In this document: piece by piece, positions 23,752 through 39,000 of the stretch
How the letters are laid out: every line of letters starts with the position of its first letter
Numbering within the stretch: position 1 is the stretch's first letter
DNA from: Hyphochytrium catenoides
Lineage: Eukaryota > Sar > Hyphochytriomycetes > Hyphochytriales > Hyphochytriaceae
Length of the DNA stretch: 64,000 bases
Direction of reading: 5' to 3'
NCBI GenBank assembly: GCA_900088475.1
Contig: FLMG01004242.1
Span: forward strand, 34,942-98,941
Notes under the pieces: model-generated
What the model was told of the DNA's origin: nothing
Database searches by the model: none
What the model saw: only the letters and a program-made list of their open reading frames with translations
Program-made: the position numbers and the translations under genes

Positions 23752-26700
23752 CTAATCATCTTCCTGGAATATAATGGCTGCTCCGGCCAGGATCCACCTA
23801 TACTTAGGCGCCACGGTCCGCAGAGTGGCCAGCATCACGTAGGTTGGCCCCCTGAAGGTTGTCATGTACATCGGACACTCATAGATAGAGGACGAGTGAC
23901 GGAGGTAGCCCACACTGCTGGGCTCCCACTCGGGCTGAACCCGAACAGCTCGGACGAAAGCGACTGGAAGAGATGGGAGAAGCTCCTTAAGACGGCTATC
24001 AGTCAAATGTCCACCACATGGAACTCCTCCTATCATCTCCGTCTCCTCTATTTCCTCCTTGGACTGCCATCGTGCACCTAGAGAAAGAGAAAGAAACAGA
24101 CAAACTAGCGTTAGTTCCTCGTCGACATCAGATGTCTTACTATCGAGTCCTGTTGATGTTTCCTACTTCACCTCCGCCCATCTCCCTTTCCGTATATAGA
24201 TACGTTTCTTTTCTCCACTGCAGCTTTTACTTTTAAAGTCCACTTCGGTCCTACCTTCAATATAGAGTCCATGCACAAAGACACCATCCTGCGGGTGGGC
24301 AGGCACCTCGTCCGGTGAAGCGTACATCGTGATGTGCGTCTCTGTGGTCATCTGGTCGAGAGGGAACTGATTCTTACGAGCAGTCACCTGGTAGTGAGGT
24401 ACGTTCAGCGTATGTCAGGATAGGGTGATAAGGTAGGTTGAGGAACAGAACTGGAAGGGGAGCTGTAGGACATATGAACGAAAAGAGGTCGAGGAGGTTG
24501 AGAAGAGTCTCAAGCGTAAGGAGGGAGAGAGAACAGAGAGACTAAAGCAGGAGTAGCGATCCAAACACAAACCTGCAGACAAGCGGTAGTGTAAGAAGTA
24601 GGATTGAAGAGGCCGGAGAGCCACATTGACTTGGGTCTCTGCAATTCTTCTGTCCACTTCCCAAGCTGCTCGACTCGAAGCAGCAAGTTAGAGAACCAGC
24701 TGACAAGAGACTTTTTGGAGGGCCACGCGAGCTTCTCCCACGTGCATTGGGAGAAAACGTTGCGGCCTGGGACCTAGGTGGAAGGGAGAAGAAGGGTAAG
24801 CGAGACGATTCATAAGCGCGGTGTCGAATGGAGACGAGAGCAATGGCAATCATCAGAGGAGAAGAGAAGAGAGGTACGGAGATCTTGACGTACCTGGTTG
24901 ATTGAGAGCGCCTTGGCGAGGTCCTCCATCGCTTGAGACATGTTTAATTGCCCTTTAAGGCCCTTCTGCAGCTCTGTTAAGGACCGCTTAATCTCCCCAA
25001 GCAGTGTGTTCATTCTGGTGCACTCCTGCATAGCTACTACTACATACGGCCCCTCTTCGCCAGAGAGAAGAGGAGTCGCCTTCTCTCTCAACGTCATGAG
25101 GTCAAAGGTGGGAGGGCAGCGGGCCATCAGGTCCTCCATCGTCTGCTGCACAATGGATCCCTTTCCACCACCTGCATCCTCTCCCCCGCCGCCAGTTCCG
25201 CCACCAGAGATGGCGAGGATGGTGCTAAAGAGATTCTCTGTGGTGTTGGTAAGATATCCAATTTCTGCGTTAGGATGCAGCCCGAAGAGCTGAGGAGACT
25301 CAGGCGGCATTGATGACTCGATGTACTGGATAAATTGACAAGGTGGCGTAGGGGGACAAAAGTATGCGGTCAGATATGTATAGAATCTTCAGTCACGGTA
25401 ACCGAGACAAGTAGGGGAGAGAGAAGGAGGAGAGAGGAAGATTGGACAGACAGAGACGGAAGGACGGGAAGCGAAGGAGCTAGGTTCTTCTTGGCTAAAG
25501 TTCTCGTCCTTCACCCTAGAAGATCAGTCATCCTTGTTACCTTAGCGTAGCCTTGGAAGTCAAGCTCATTAGGATCCGGGGACTTGAAGCCAGGACCTAG
25601 CTCCATCTTTTCAAACAGTCCAGTTTGCATGTAAACCTGAGATAGGCCACGAAGGAGGACCAGGAGAAGGAGGGAGTCAGCTTGTGGACACCAGCCATCA
25701 ACGAACAGCGAAAATACATGACTTTGACGAGAGGAAAGGCAGAAGATGGCGACAGCGAGAGGCGCAAGTAGCACACCTGTAGATACGTGTTGTTGGTCCT
25801 TCGATCCCAAGCGTCGGTGATATGACCTCCATACATAATCTCGCCAAAAATGTACCGGAGATCATCCCACGGAACAGTAGGATTGGCCTCCAAATAGTTG
25901 AAGAGCACATCTGCGATAGGTTATATGTTAGCCCATCGAGTAGCCGTCCAAAGCTCTTGGATCGAGGCACCGGATAAATAGACGGATTGGAAACCGGAAT
26001 TAGAAGCGGAGGCTTCACAGAGGGAGAAGCCAGGACAGAGGGTTAACATCGTAGCTCCCACTCACCTCCACAGATTGTCAGATCGCCAGTATTGAAGCTA
26101 TACGCCCTGCTCCAGCCTTGCTGACCGAATCTTCTTCTGCCCAGCACGATTGCATGGAACCAAGATAGAGCGAAGAGACAAGACTTCAGCTCTTTGCTCT
26201 TCGTGCTGCCGGATACTCTGTCTTCACTGAAATTGGCCCATGCTCTCCTCAGATTGCTTTGGATGTCAGATGGAGCCTCATTCGCCACCTTGATGCAGCT
26301 TTGCATCAAACTTTCGGGCATGTTCCTCATTGTAGGAATTGGCGGAGGCTCGGCCGAGATGAAACAGCGGAAGTTCTCATGAGCACCTTCGCTGGCAATC
26401 TATGGAGGAAACCCGCATCGTTAGAATCTGCTATCAACCATCATGCTAGACTTCCATCTTCTCTTTAAACGTGTGTTGCCCCTCTCTCTCTCTAGCCCCA
26501 TAAGAGAAACTCTTCCGAGCTTTTCCGCCTTTTCCTCAGCTCTACGGTCACGTCTTACCTCCAGCAGTCTCTCCAGTGCCGGAGTCCAAGTCTGCATCAG
26601 ATGAACGTTTTGTAGCATGACCCATCCTCCTTCCTTGGCAAACCTTCTCACAACCTCCTCTGCTGGCGCCTCCTGCCCTTGACCCATGGAGATGTTGAAG

Positions 26701-29700
26701 AAGTTCCCTCGCTCTCCGGAGATATTGAGTTTTTTTCCAAGTTTCTCTACCCAAGGAGTGGGATCTACTCCTGGGAAGAGAACAAAGAAGATGGGAGTGC
26801 CAGGACTTGTCTCTTCGTAGGTCGCAGCCATGTCAAACGGTGGCTGAGAAACATACTCCATGCCTGTGAGGAGCAGAGAGCGAGATGGCGTTTTAGAGCT
26901 TAAGCGTCTTAAGTGATGTGATTGCCAACGAAGATACTGTCTAGGACTTTTCCATCCACTCTGCGCATCATTGTAGTCGCTCATCAGTCATCTTGCCACG
27001 TTTGGCACTAGGTTAAACCAACCTTACCGAGGTTGTCAGCGACAAACGTCCTTAGAGCTGTAGTGACTCTGTCTGGCCTCATCGCTCTAAGGAGGATCAG
27101 CTGATGGAAATGGCTCAACTTAGCGAAGTCGCCTGGGATCTTAGTGGTCTCAGGGCTCTCAGAGTCAAACCAGGCACGCCAGTCATCGCTGTCGCTCTGC
27201 ATGGCATCCCCAATCCCTTGGAAGGCCTACGAAGATCGTAAGAAAAGATAGAGAAAGCCTTTAACATTTTGATCTTTATCAAACAAAGATCGAGATGGTA
27301 TAGGCAACCAGGAGTCAAGATACACACGGAATCTGTCTACCTTCAGGCCTTCAAGTGCCTTGACCTTCGCCCAAACGGTCTCCGTCATCCACTCGGACAG
27401 CGGTCCCATGTTTCCTGGGTCTGTCGATTGCTTGCCGACAACCAGATACTCCACTTCTTCTCCCTGTTATGAAAAAGCCAAGAGCGGTAACCACCATGTA
27501 ACTTAGTGAAGGCAGACTCCTCTGCTAGGTGAGAGACCCGGAAAGAGATGAGGTAGAGCCGTTCTTTGAAAATAAGAGAAGAAGTGGGAGAGTGATAAAG
27601 ATCAGAAAGGAAGGAACGGCAAAAGTTGGCAGGGAGGTTGCGCACTTACGGGCAGGATGCCGTCCTTCACTAAGATTTTGAGACACAGCTGAGTCGCCAC
27701 TGTAAGCTTGTCGCGTTCAAACAGGCCTCGACGGATATAGTTGAATACTGTGTGGGAAGGTAAGAGTAGGTGGATATACGGGAAAGAGATGCTAAGATAT
27801 ATAAAAGAGGTAAACGTCGATAGGAATGAAGTCCTTACCGGTCCTAGTAATGCTAGAACTCAGCACTCTAGAACGCTCTGCCAACTCAGCGTCCGTGGCC
27901 TCTCTCGTTTCTTCTCCTGCATCATCTTGCGCAACTGGTTCTCCTGCTCCCTCAGTTCCAGCACCCTCTGGTCCACCAGCTCCTCCTGCGTTCCCTCCCT
28001 CCTGTCCCTTCTCTTTCTTTTTCACAGAGACCAAGTCAATGCCCCTGATGAAGACGGACTGGAATGCAGAGAGAGAGTAGATGTAGTAGGTGTGCATCTT
28101 GGCCATGTCGTTCATTAGGAAGAACAAGAGACTGCCTCGCGCAGCAGCCGGTCGATACTTCTCGCTGGTGTTAGCAATGCTGGCCTGTACATGGGAATTG
28201 ACGGTTAGGTAAGACCGCACTTGACAAGAGTAAAGGAGATTTACGTTCCCTATCAATGGTTCACTAACTAGGCATTGTGTCCTTCATCGGTTAGTCTAGT
28301 GTCTCTTCTCTTGAATAGATGATAGATTCTTAGCTCGTTACCTGTGTGATCTTGGCCATTTCAACTTTCTGGTTAATGTCGTTCGAGATCCTCTTGGTCT
28401 CCTCGAGACCCTCGATCAGCTCCACATCCTCGGTGATGTCTCCTTGTGCTGTCGCTAGCTTGTATAGGATATTGTCTTCCAGCTCTTTCACCTATACCAA
28501 GGACGGGTTGAACGAGAATACGTCATGAGTTAGATGAGGACGTGAACGAATCCAGATCCAGAGGAAGAAAAGCACACCTTAATCTTGAACAAGTTTTGTT
28601 GCTGTACAAGCTCCTCCGCCATCGCCGCGAGATCTATACATAAGAAGAAGGGATTATCGTAAGCATGTTCCGCCTTTCTAGAGCTTCTCAAAGATCTCAG
28701 CCCTTCTTACCAGGCCGTTCTTTGCGGACAACGAGTGAGAGTAGCTGATCTTCGAGTCCCAGGCTTGTAACCGTGAAGTTAATCAGCGTGCACTCCGCCT
28801 GGAGCTCTGGTGGGAAGTGCGGGTTTGACAGCTTGGTGTGGAGGAAGAGGCTAGAGGAATGTACCGACAATGATTGCCATTAAGTCAAGCGGCCAAGGGC
28901 GAAAGTAAGACGGGAGCTACCTACCGGAAGTTTGGATGGAACTCGACCTCCTTATCTCCCAGCTTGATGTACATACGATGACCCTTCTTGGTAGTTGCAC
29001 GCTACGAGATGCAGGAGAAGGCAGCAGAGGCGCTTAGGTGTGACGATGAGGAGTGAAAACGAGGGAGAAAGTCATACACGTTTAGCTTAAGGAGATTAAC
29101 TTATCAATGAACGAAAGCAGGAGTGACGCAGAGCTTTTGAAGAGAGAGATGAACCTGGATGACAGGATTGAGCACAGCGTCCATCTTCTCTCCTAGGTTT
29201 TCGATAAGGATGGTATAGCCATTCTCAATGGCCCGCTCCAGTTTCTTGAGCATATCTGGCTGCCCCAGCCGTACCACCTGTTGTTAGGAGTAGACAAAGC
29301 CAAAACAAGGATTAGCTTGTCCCTCCCGCGTAAAATTCGTGCCTCTCTTCCCTACCTGTAGCTTTCGTGCATCTCCGCTTTCTCTTTCTCTTATCCACGT
29401 GATGCCCTGGAGCTGTGGATCAATAATAAGAGGCCAACGGGCTGTGTTGCATACGATGGCGCCATTCTCGGTTGAAACACGATCGGACGGCAACCCCTAT
29501 GGGCAGTAAGTAACAGTGCGCAAGAAGAGAGAACAGATAGAGTTAAGCATATATGCCACGATCCCTGACTAGCTTTACTCCGTCTCTAATCAACAAGCTC
29601 CTGTCTAAGCTCCTGTCTTCTTCCCCCATTCTGTATCTGTTCATTGTACTTTCCCTGGTCACCGATGGTAGCCTTACCTCTGTATTCCACTGCGCCACCT

Positions 29701-30005
29701 GGGCATCATCGGTCAAAATTGCCAGGGGGTTTGCGTTCTCAGACATCTTAATGGATTGTCCGTTTGCTGCCTTTTGCAGGAAAGGGACCCACTTGTTGTT
29801 GATTAGCTCGTCTCTGAACGGCTTAGTGAACGGGCCGATGTAAGAGATGAATGAGGACGCGAGTAGAACATCTCCCGTCAGCAGCTCTTTATCCGCGATT
29901 AGGCGGTCCACGTTGACCTTCCAACGGACGTTCTCGCTTGCTAAAGCACCCGTGAGACGTTGGGCGAGGTCAAGCTTCTTATTTCCTTTCTCTACTGACT
30001 CAAGG
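23752..30005 (-). other. Dynein AAA5, AAA6 and C-terminal domain
   Basis: AAA5 shows [38 protein letters not shown] (about 29950-29825), [20 protein letters not shown] (about 29495-29435) and [20 protein letters not shown] (about 29220-29160). AAA6 shows [20 protein letters not shown] (about 26795-26735), [20 protein letters not shown] and [20 protein letters not shown] (about 26635-26570). The C-terminal domain has [17 protein letters not shown] (about 24285-24235) and ends at 23752. AAA5 and AAA6 lack P-loops, as expected for the family. Confidence 0.85.
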
Positions 30006-33000
30006 GCCTCCTGCTTCTCCTTGTTGGCCGCTGAGAAGAAAGTGGTAAGATGTCTTTCATACATATCTCATCTGTTTGAAAAGAGAGTCTCCGTCGTTGT
30101 TCTGTTCTCAAGCTCCATCCTGGTTGACAGTCTTACCTTCAAAATCTGCCATCAGCTTATCAAGTTTAGCCTGCAGTTCAGCGACGAGCTGGGTAACGGT
30201 CTTCAGGCGTCCGTTTGCTTCTGCCAGTTTCTCATCTGCTTCCTTCAATCGCTGACGTTTGGGCTCCACAGTAGTGACAATGTCATAGTAACACACAATG
30301 TTGATGACCCAGCCGCACAGGCCTAGAGAGAGAGCAAGTGAAAAGGTACAATGGTGAGGTCTTTCGCTTTCGCCCACTTGTGACAAATAAAGGACGAAGA
30401 GCTGGCTCAAATCTAAACAAAATAGGAAGAAAGACCAGTCAGGATGCCGAAGGTCCGATAGTCCTTTCTCCGTACCCGCAGCAGCAGAGTTCTTGGAGAC
30501 AATGATCTCAGGCTTAAAGTGAGGCAGTTCTAGGAATGGGCGGACCTAGAGGTGAAGTGGAGCGGATAAGTGTCAGGTGCACATCGGTCGCAGTTAGGCA
30601 AGTAAAAAACAATGAATGAGCTCTGACGGCTGAATGGGACAGTTGACATTTTCTTCGCACAGATAGGGGGAAGAAGAAGAAAACTTACCTCTTTCCAGTT
30701 CTGACTAGGCACATTTCCTTTGTCAGCCTGGTTCTTAAAGTCCTTGAGGAAATCAAGGTACTCGTTGATGTTCGTCAACACTTGCTTCTTAGCAGCATCC
30801 CACGACCGATCCTTGATCTGCAGATTGAGAGAAGAGATAGGATGATTAGGAATCAGAGAAAGAATGGACGGAACCTGAAAGGAAGCAGACGAAGGGCTTA
30901 GGCGACAGCTTCACCGTCCCTACTGTCTGTCATTGGTTCAATACTCCCTCTGACTGTGACGCTCTCCTTTCTGCTATCTCCCTTTGATGTCCTGTAGCGT
31001 TCTCTTCGATTCGATTCGCTTGTCCTCACCTTTCCATTCTTCTGCACAACCACCCCGGGGTGGACCCCGGCCAGTAGAACCATCGTAGCGACGAAGATAT
31101 CATCGACACCCTGCGGAGGCTTTGACATGGTCTTACATTCTCCCAGATCCTTCTTGTTCAGGGTGTCCAGGGCAGCCTAAGGAAAACAGAATGTGTGAGC
31201 TGATAACGTCTGAGAGAAGACCGATGATCTGAGAGTGCCCTTCTCCCTTTCCATCTCCCGTTTGGAGTTACCATAGCTTGTGCCACGGCAGGTTCTGCTG
31301 CAGCTAAGTCCTCCTCGCAGGACTTCTGCTGGATCGTGACCTCTGCCTGAATGGCAGCACAAATCTTCGCCTCTTCTTGAGCTTTATTGGTCTCGACCTC
31401 GACCTTAGCCTTCTCCAATCCAACCTCCTCTGCAATAGCTTCAGCCACAGTCCTTACAGAGCACGGAAGAAGACGGAACAGGTCATTATCATATAGCTTT
31501 CTAAGAAACTGTCACAGTTTGATCATTACCTCTTCTCTTCTGCAGCGACCAGTGCTACCTTAAGCTGCTCTTCTAACTTGGCAACACTTTGACCCGTCTC
31601 AGCCAGTTTCTGGAGCCCGTTACTCAGTCTTTCAATGGCAACGTCAAACTCCTTTCTCTTTGCATCAAGCTTTTGGGCGTAAAGCTTAAGCAACTCCAGA
31701 TAGCTCTTAGGAGTAGTATACACATAGCGCCGTTCCACTTGATAGAAGCGCCTGGAAGCCGTGTTGACGCTCTCAAAAGAGAACGGCATAAAGTTGACAA
31801 CACCTGCCAGGATACCATGCGGCTTAATAGACTGCCATAACTCTTAGAACAGGCAGGCGGACTGCAGTTTCTTAGGAAAGTGTGGTTGATCACCGTCGGG
31901 AAATCTCGGAAGACAGAGGTGAATAATATAGGTTATGTTTAGGGGCACTTGTTAGGCACGAAGCTAACATGCGAGGCTTTTTAACCTGTCCCATCTCCAA
32001 CATCCCTCACCTGCTCTGGAAGCTTCGTCTCCCAGCTCAACCTCTGCTAGGAATCTCTTCGCCACAGACAGCAGAGCATCCTTTGGCCAAGGCTGGAACC
32101 AGTCAATGACCGTGCAGTTCACCAAAGCCGGGAATTTCCTAAACATTTCGAAGCAGCACAGAAGGCACAATGTGCAAGGCACATAAGATCCAACGATGAG
32201 AATGTGTACAGAGCATGGGAGCATGCGGTAAAAAGGAGTGGGCTAACAGTTACGCAGCTACAGTGTCTTGAAGTTCAAAAGAAGAAAACTGAAACATAGA
32301 GAGGATTACCTTGCTCTAGATCTGAAATCATCCCCAACAGGAGAAAAGCAGAGGATGACGTGCAAATTCTTGCGGACCACATTTATGAAGAAGTCCCAGA
32401 TGACCTTCCGCTCTAGAGGAAGACCGGCAGCCTTCACGCGGTTGGTCATCGCATTGATGATGCCTACGCGACAGTTATCGGAGCACGTGGCAGTTTAGAG
32501 GAGAGTGGAGCATAAGACGAAGACCCTCGAAGACTAAACATAGGTAGGACGGGTGAGAAATGAGACTGCAGGTATCGTGGATGGGTGGTGGGCCCGGGTC
32601 GCACTAAAATAAAGGTGTCCGGTGCCTCCCAAAGCAGCGACAATGAAAATAAAACCTATGAGACGGAGAAGAGAAGCGAAAACGGGAGTATTTGTCTCTA
32701 CCATCTTGATCCTCTGTCGAGTAGAGGTCGGGAATGTTTCCTGAAGCTAGCAGATCGTTGATAAAGATCAAGAATTTCTCGTTGGCAATTTGTGAGTCAG
32801 TTAACAGGAAAGAGACGCCCTCATCCTTCACTCCTGCCTTATTATACATCCACTTCAAGTCCTCCTGTAAAGTGTGCGCGAGCACAAGTGGCAGATGTGA
32901 GATCAGGAGGTGGATGAATGAAGAAAACAAGCAGAAGCACGAAATTCTTCTAGCAAAAGAACCCACGACTCTGATAGAGAGTACTAAGGAAGAGGGTTTC

Positions 33001-36000
33001 AACTGGGAATGATAGTGAAGGGGCGGGGCATGATATAGCTCTATCCTCCACGGTTTCGAAACCTTGAAGTCATTGATCCCGTAGGTGCTACTGATAGTGA
33101 TTTGCTTGACGACATAACTGCAGATGAAGCTTGCCAGTCTGATGATTAACAAGGCGGTCAGCTTGAGTAGGAGATTAAGCCCATAGTAAGAGACAAGGAA
33201 TAAACACCGACTGAACAACGAGGAAAGAAGCTTTTGTGAAGCTCCAACACCCGCACCATGCAGAGAAAAGACCACTGCTACGGAGTAATGACTGATAGCA
33301 GTATCCGCGAGACATACCTGCTCAAGCTCTGCTTTCCACTTCCTCCAACACCAACCAAAAGAGCGTGTCCTCCTGGGTTGAGTATGATACGTACAATCCT
33401 TGCAATGTGCTTGAGTGCATCCTCGAAAAGGACGAGGTCCATCGTGGCATTGGTCTCATTGTACTCCCGCAGAGCATCGTCTAGCGTTGTCTGGAGCTTC
33501 TCAATTGTAGGAACCTAAGCAGAGCCAAACGTAGACGCGGTGGATAAGGAGGGATTCACTATAAGAATAGGCGCTGTGACGAGAGAAGTAAAGACATCGG
33601 ACATGCATCGTGCCGCTGGTTGGCCCTTGTCCCATCTGACTTTTACTTATGTAACACTTCCAACAATTGCCCACCTGGTCGTAAATTTTGTCTTGGATAT
33701 TCTGCGCAAAGTGGCAGAAGACGAGAGGGTCGGCATTCTCTGACGCAAAGTACCTTCAAGGAGTAAAAGCGAGCCGAGAACGATTTGAGTGGAGAAAGTC
33801 GTCGGTGAGGAGGTCAAAAAACGGATAGCTCTCGTCGACATGCCTCATTTCCCGTAAGGGGCTTATAAATTGCTTCCAATGACTTAATCTGCCTTACCTG
33901 CCAAAGTTATAGCTTGGAAAGATCTTTTTGACCTGCGTTTGCGCAAGNNNNNNNNNNNNNNNNNNNNNNNNNNNNNNNNNNNNNNNNNNNNNNNNNNNNN
34001 TCACTCTCATGCAGCCAGAGACGAACAAACTTCTGAGGGTCTTGGAACTGCTCGGGAGAAGACACGAGTAGACCTTTGGGGGGAAAAGTCAGCATAACAA
34101 TTATTTGTTTCACGGAGGCGGAGTGGAGAGCGGTCTCAGAGTGACACAAGCCTGCAACAAGCAAGACGCAGCAAGACTAAATGCATAGACTACGAACAAC
34201 CATGACAAGAGAAGAGAGGTTAGGTAAAGATGGTGGAAGGGCGGCAATCCTGACCTTGGAACACATTAGACAAATGTCTGATGTTGAACTCGTAATGAAA
34301 GTTTGCCGCTGTTTTCCTAAAGGTCTGAGCCACAGCTGTGTGCAGGCCAAGTGCAGCCTTAATAAGGTTGGTGGAGAGCCCTTTGACCTTTGGGACAACA
34401 AGAGCGAGTCAGCCTTAAGAATTGCCTATGGCACCAAAAAACCAGTAGACAAACTGCAGATTTTAGAAATAGGGACCGCATTCGTGTCAACGGAGAGCAC
34501 GAAGGGATTTGCAGGCAAAGAGTTCGTGTCTGACCTCCTCATGGAACTTCTTGAGGTGTCCGTCTAAGAAGGTCTGATAAATGGTCAACAGCGACGTTGG
34601 GCCAGGCAATCCGATAGCAAAGGTGCAGAATAGACGCTGAAGACGAGGGTCCACCAGGAAACTACCAGCAGTCGGGTTCATGCAGGCTGTGACACAAGAA
34701 AAGAGAGGAGTGTGTCAAATGGGAAGAAATCTGTGCTTAAGTGTTTCGTTTTCGCTCCTCTATGCATCCGCTATGGGCTTGCGGCACCTCAGTGGCTCTT
34801 TTTTCTGTCTTTACATTCTGCTCACTTACCGACGACTTGAGTGTTACTGATGTTCTTCAGCATGAGTTTAGCTCTATCATAGACGTGCTCATACTCCATG
34901 TGCTGCCTTAGCAGGGCAATGGCACTCTGAGTATTATACGGATCCACCTCTGGCAAGTTCAAGTCATCGATAAAGTAGATGAGGTTCTTCTTTCCGGGTG
35001 GCCCGTAGTTCGTTCCTAAACGAAACCAACGACAAGATGTGAGGGGCAAGCCCAGGAAAGGATGTAAGACAAACAGAAGGGCAAGAGAATAAAGAAGGCC
35101 CAATAGCGACAGGAGCTGATACACATGAGATAGATTTCTTGCTTGTTAGGTTCCCCTATCTGGAAGGGATCGAGAAAAACCAACCTGTCTTCTTCTCGAG
35201 TGGGATCTCCATAGTATTCTGTAGCACAGCAGAGGTGGTGTAGAAGTTGAAGTTGATGTTGCTATATATCCGCTCGTCTTGGTTCAGCTTGGAAAGCATA
35301 CCCAGGACCATCTGGAAATAGACAGCACATTCTTTTAGTTCAGGCCTTCGTATGACTCCTTCCTTTTCCCATCTGCCCCCACCCTCTAGCTTTCTATGCC
35401 ACCACCGGCCAGTTCAGAATGTCTCCAGGTCTTCATTCGATTCCGAGCGTCACGCCTACATACCTGAGTCTTTCCTGTTCCTGCAGGCCCAGCCAGGAGG
35501 ACTGGTCGGCGAGAATTAACCAAGTTTTGCATCCAGAAGGAGACGGAACAGGTGCCGGGCGTGGGCACTGTCACCTAAACAGAACGGACAGAGTGAGGAT
35601 ACCCCACGTCAGCCAGCATTCAAATGAGTGGCAAATCTAGCTGTTGATGTCCGATCTAGACGAAGCATGTAGGCATGACAAAGACAATCCTCTTCGTCTC
35701 CGATCCGTCCACACAAGAAGTCAAAGAACCTCTCTGATAACCTCTTCATTTACCTGGCTCATCGGTGTGGAGCTGTTATAGTCCACAGTGTAGAAAAACG
35801 GAGATTTGGTCCATGAATCGAACTTATTCTCCTTCGGGTCCAGCCAATAATCGAAGACAGTGTCACGGGATGGAAACTTCACTTTCTGCTCCAGCGGTGG
35901 GGTAAGAAATGGTTAGCATAGCTGAGTGGGAGAACAACCATGAAACTAGGCCTGCGCATCAAGGAAATATGTAGCACAGAGAAAGGAGTCGGCTCGAGGA

Positions 36001-39000
36001 CATGACCAGAGAGAAGATCAGAGCTCCAAAGAAGAGGTCCAGCAAAGTCCGTAACTGCCCACCTTCCACTCTGCCCTCCACCAGTCACTGAAGTTCTTGG
36101 CAAAGTCGGTGCCATCATCTGAGACAGTGAGCGCAGAGCCAAATGCCCAGACACAGCAAAAGACAAACACCATCGAAAGAGGCTCCATGGAGCTAATGTT
36201 CTCAGGTGTGAGAAGTGTCTCCAGCATGTAGACAAGGGACTGGACAAGGGTGACATCTTCCATCGGGATGATAGGAGAAAGGTTCTTCCTCACGAAACGA
36301 AGAGTCTCTGGCACATACTCATCAAATAGAGAGCGAAGATTTGCCTTGATCTCAGGAGTGTAGACTTCTACTGGAAGCCTGAAAGAGGACAACACGACGG
36401 TAAGAGGGCGCTGGGTACCAGGAGTACAGAACGAAACAATGTTCGCACAAGAGAATGAAAGACAGAGTTAGCATTGTGGGTCTTACTTCTTGATCCAACT
36501 TGTGATAAGAGACTGCCACTGGAAGCCACTATCTGTAGAAATGTAGAGGATACCAGCTCGGCTAACGGTAGCTGGCGTGGCATACTTTAGATCTCTGATT
36601 TCAAAAATCATCCGCATGTAGGGCTTGAGAGGAATTCTCTCATTTGAGGCCAAAGTCAGCATTTTGTTATCGTCCATTACACTGTTCATGGACTCAATCC
36701 AGTTGGCATCAAGATCACCTGTTAATAGATATGAAGAAAAGGAATCCGTAAGGAGACTTATCCGGCCTGCGCAACAGCGCATAAAGATAGAAGAAAGAGT
36801 TGATATACGAGTGCAACTCGAGGAGTAGAGAACAAGAAGAAGGCAGGAGCTCAACAACAAACAGGAGAGGTTGATGCCGCCTTACCGTCGAGCACAATCC
36901 ACTTTGGCTTCTCGTTGGGAATTGCTCCCAAATCTCTCATAATTTTGGAAAGAAGTCCGTCTCTCCATTCTCTGGTCGCCATAGTAATATAACCGTACAG
37001 CTCTTCTGTGGACACGGCCTTAGGATTTAGGTCCACTACCTTGGTTGTGTCTCCCCTCAATGTACGAGCACGAGCTAATGTGCGCCAACACTCCGACTTC
37101 CCGCTGCCGGGCGGACCCATTGTGAAGACGCAGTGACGGATAGCCAGAAGTTCTTCAAGTTGCACGACCTGGAGTTAGGAGGCGTAAGTGGCTTAGGCCT
37201 AGTACGATCACGGAGCGGTACACACCAAATCCGCTAAGAGAGAGAGGGGACACTAAGAAGCTCAAATGGCGTTGTAAAGAAAATGGGGCACAGATTAGCG
37301 GATAGATCTCGCTCCTGCTCTGCCCTACATCGAGAGCTCCCCCGATCCCCGACAACGACCAGCAAAGAGAGATAACGCAATGTACTTTACCTTGAGACGG
37401 AAGTTTTCATCTGGATGCAGGCCAAGCTCCAAGCAGCCATTCGTAACATACTCCTCAAGATCCTTTGAAAGGGACGCAGCAAGAGAGAGAAATGGTTTTA
37501 ACAAGCTCAAAGTATCGAAGGACTGAGGGGGAAGTTTGAGATGGAACGAGGGAGCACAAAGATCACAGTGACTAGGTTACAGCTGAACAGCTACCTGGTC
37601 AATCTTTCTGGGGGGATCGACACCAGGGAACAGATCTCCAAGCAGACCAAAGAATACCACGTTATCCTCAGCAACAATCTTTGGCGTGTTGAAGTCACGC
37701 AGAGCTCTCATCAGCAGATGGCTCTCCTGCATGGCGGCAAGGCAGGGGAAGGAACAAAGGGAGTGCATGTTAGAGTGTGTTCTCAGTGTCTGCCTCTTAA
37801 TGCGCTTGATATTTTAATTTTCTGTCGTATCGTATGTTCAAGCCTAGATCCCAGAGTGCAGAGGCTCTTACCGGTAGATCAGGCTCTGCTCTTTTGAAGC
37901 TGCCAGCAACCACTAGGACTGACTTCACAGCTCTGAGACCCCAGTCATAATGTAGCTATAGAGTTAATCGACAAGGAAGTTAGGCACATGCAAGGACTTG
38001 CAAGGATAAGCTCTGATTCTTTCAGTTGAGGCTCTTCATTAATTTTCGGGGGAAGAGCCTCCACCCAGACGCCGCCTCCTTCATTTTCTCCCCAATCACT
38101 CTTATTCTTACTCTTTCGGTCCTCACTAACCTGCTTACTAAGCAACTGTCCCAGGAGTGAGTAGAGTCCGTAGAACTTGCTAGCAAGGACTTTAGCTTCG
38201 GTGAAACCCTCAGCCATCAGCATATTCTCACAAATAAGCACCAGATCAGGAACCATTACGGTGATTGGTCTAAAAAGAGCCTTCAATCCCTCGGGCAGCT
38301 CTGAGCGACCAAGGTAACCGGGGTTCATTGTAATGAAGGCCCCGCAGGTGGGATCAAGGTTGATCTCATCTCCCTCGATGACGAACCGCTTCACATTCGC
38401 CTTTATGCCATCGCAAACGGCCTTAAACTGGACCGAACATACAGAAAGAACCTCTGGTACAAGACGGTTGAACTCGTCGAAGCAACCCCAAGAACCTAGA
38501 AAGACAAAGTTGTCCGGTAAGGTCGGGTAAGAAAATGTTATTTGGAGAAGGAAAAGCATAGGATGGCACAGCTAGCATTTCACGGTGGGTCAAACGGTAA
38601 GTCTAGAAGAACAGCATAAAATTATATATCCTAAGAGCCAAGTAAGGAGGAAAAAGGACAGAGAAGTAAGGAGAGAGGAAGACAAAGCTTCAAGAGACGG
38701 GTATAAGAAGAGGAGAACAAAGAGTGGTGGATTGAGGGACAGAAAAAACAGAGTTAAGACTCACGAGGAAAGCTTTAGGAGAAAGACATGTCAGAAGACT
38801 AGTGCGCACCTGAAGAGGCGAGACCCTTGAAGATGTTGCCCAGAGAGAGGTAGTCCATCTCCGGTGAGCAATTGAAAACGTAGCAAACCTTGCCCAAAGC
38901 ATTAGCCAAGTCTTTGGTTGTCTCTGTCTTTCCTGTTCCTGCCGGTCCAGCGGGTGCACAGCCCATCTAAGGGGAGCGAAAGAGGGAAGTCCAGGAAGAA

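Noticed and set aside
27741-28118. 125-codon + strand frame in the dynein C-terminal half
   Set aside because: Antisense to dynein exons with conserved minus-strand frame (for example the [20 protein letters not shown] segment).
34181-34567. 128-codon + strand frame opposite the dynein gene
   Set aside because: It is antisense to conserved AAA3/AAA4 coding exons (for example [17 protein letters not shown] on the minus strand), so it is a mirror of real coding sequence.
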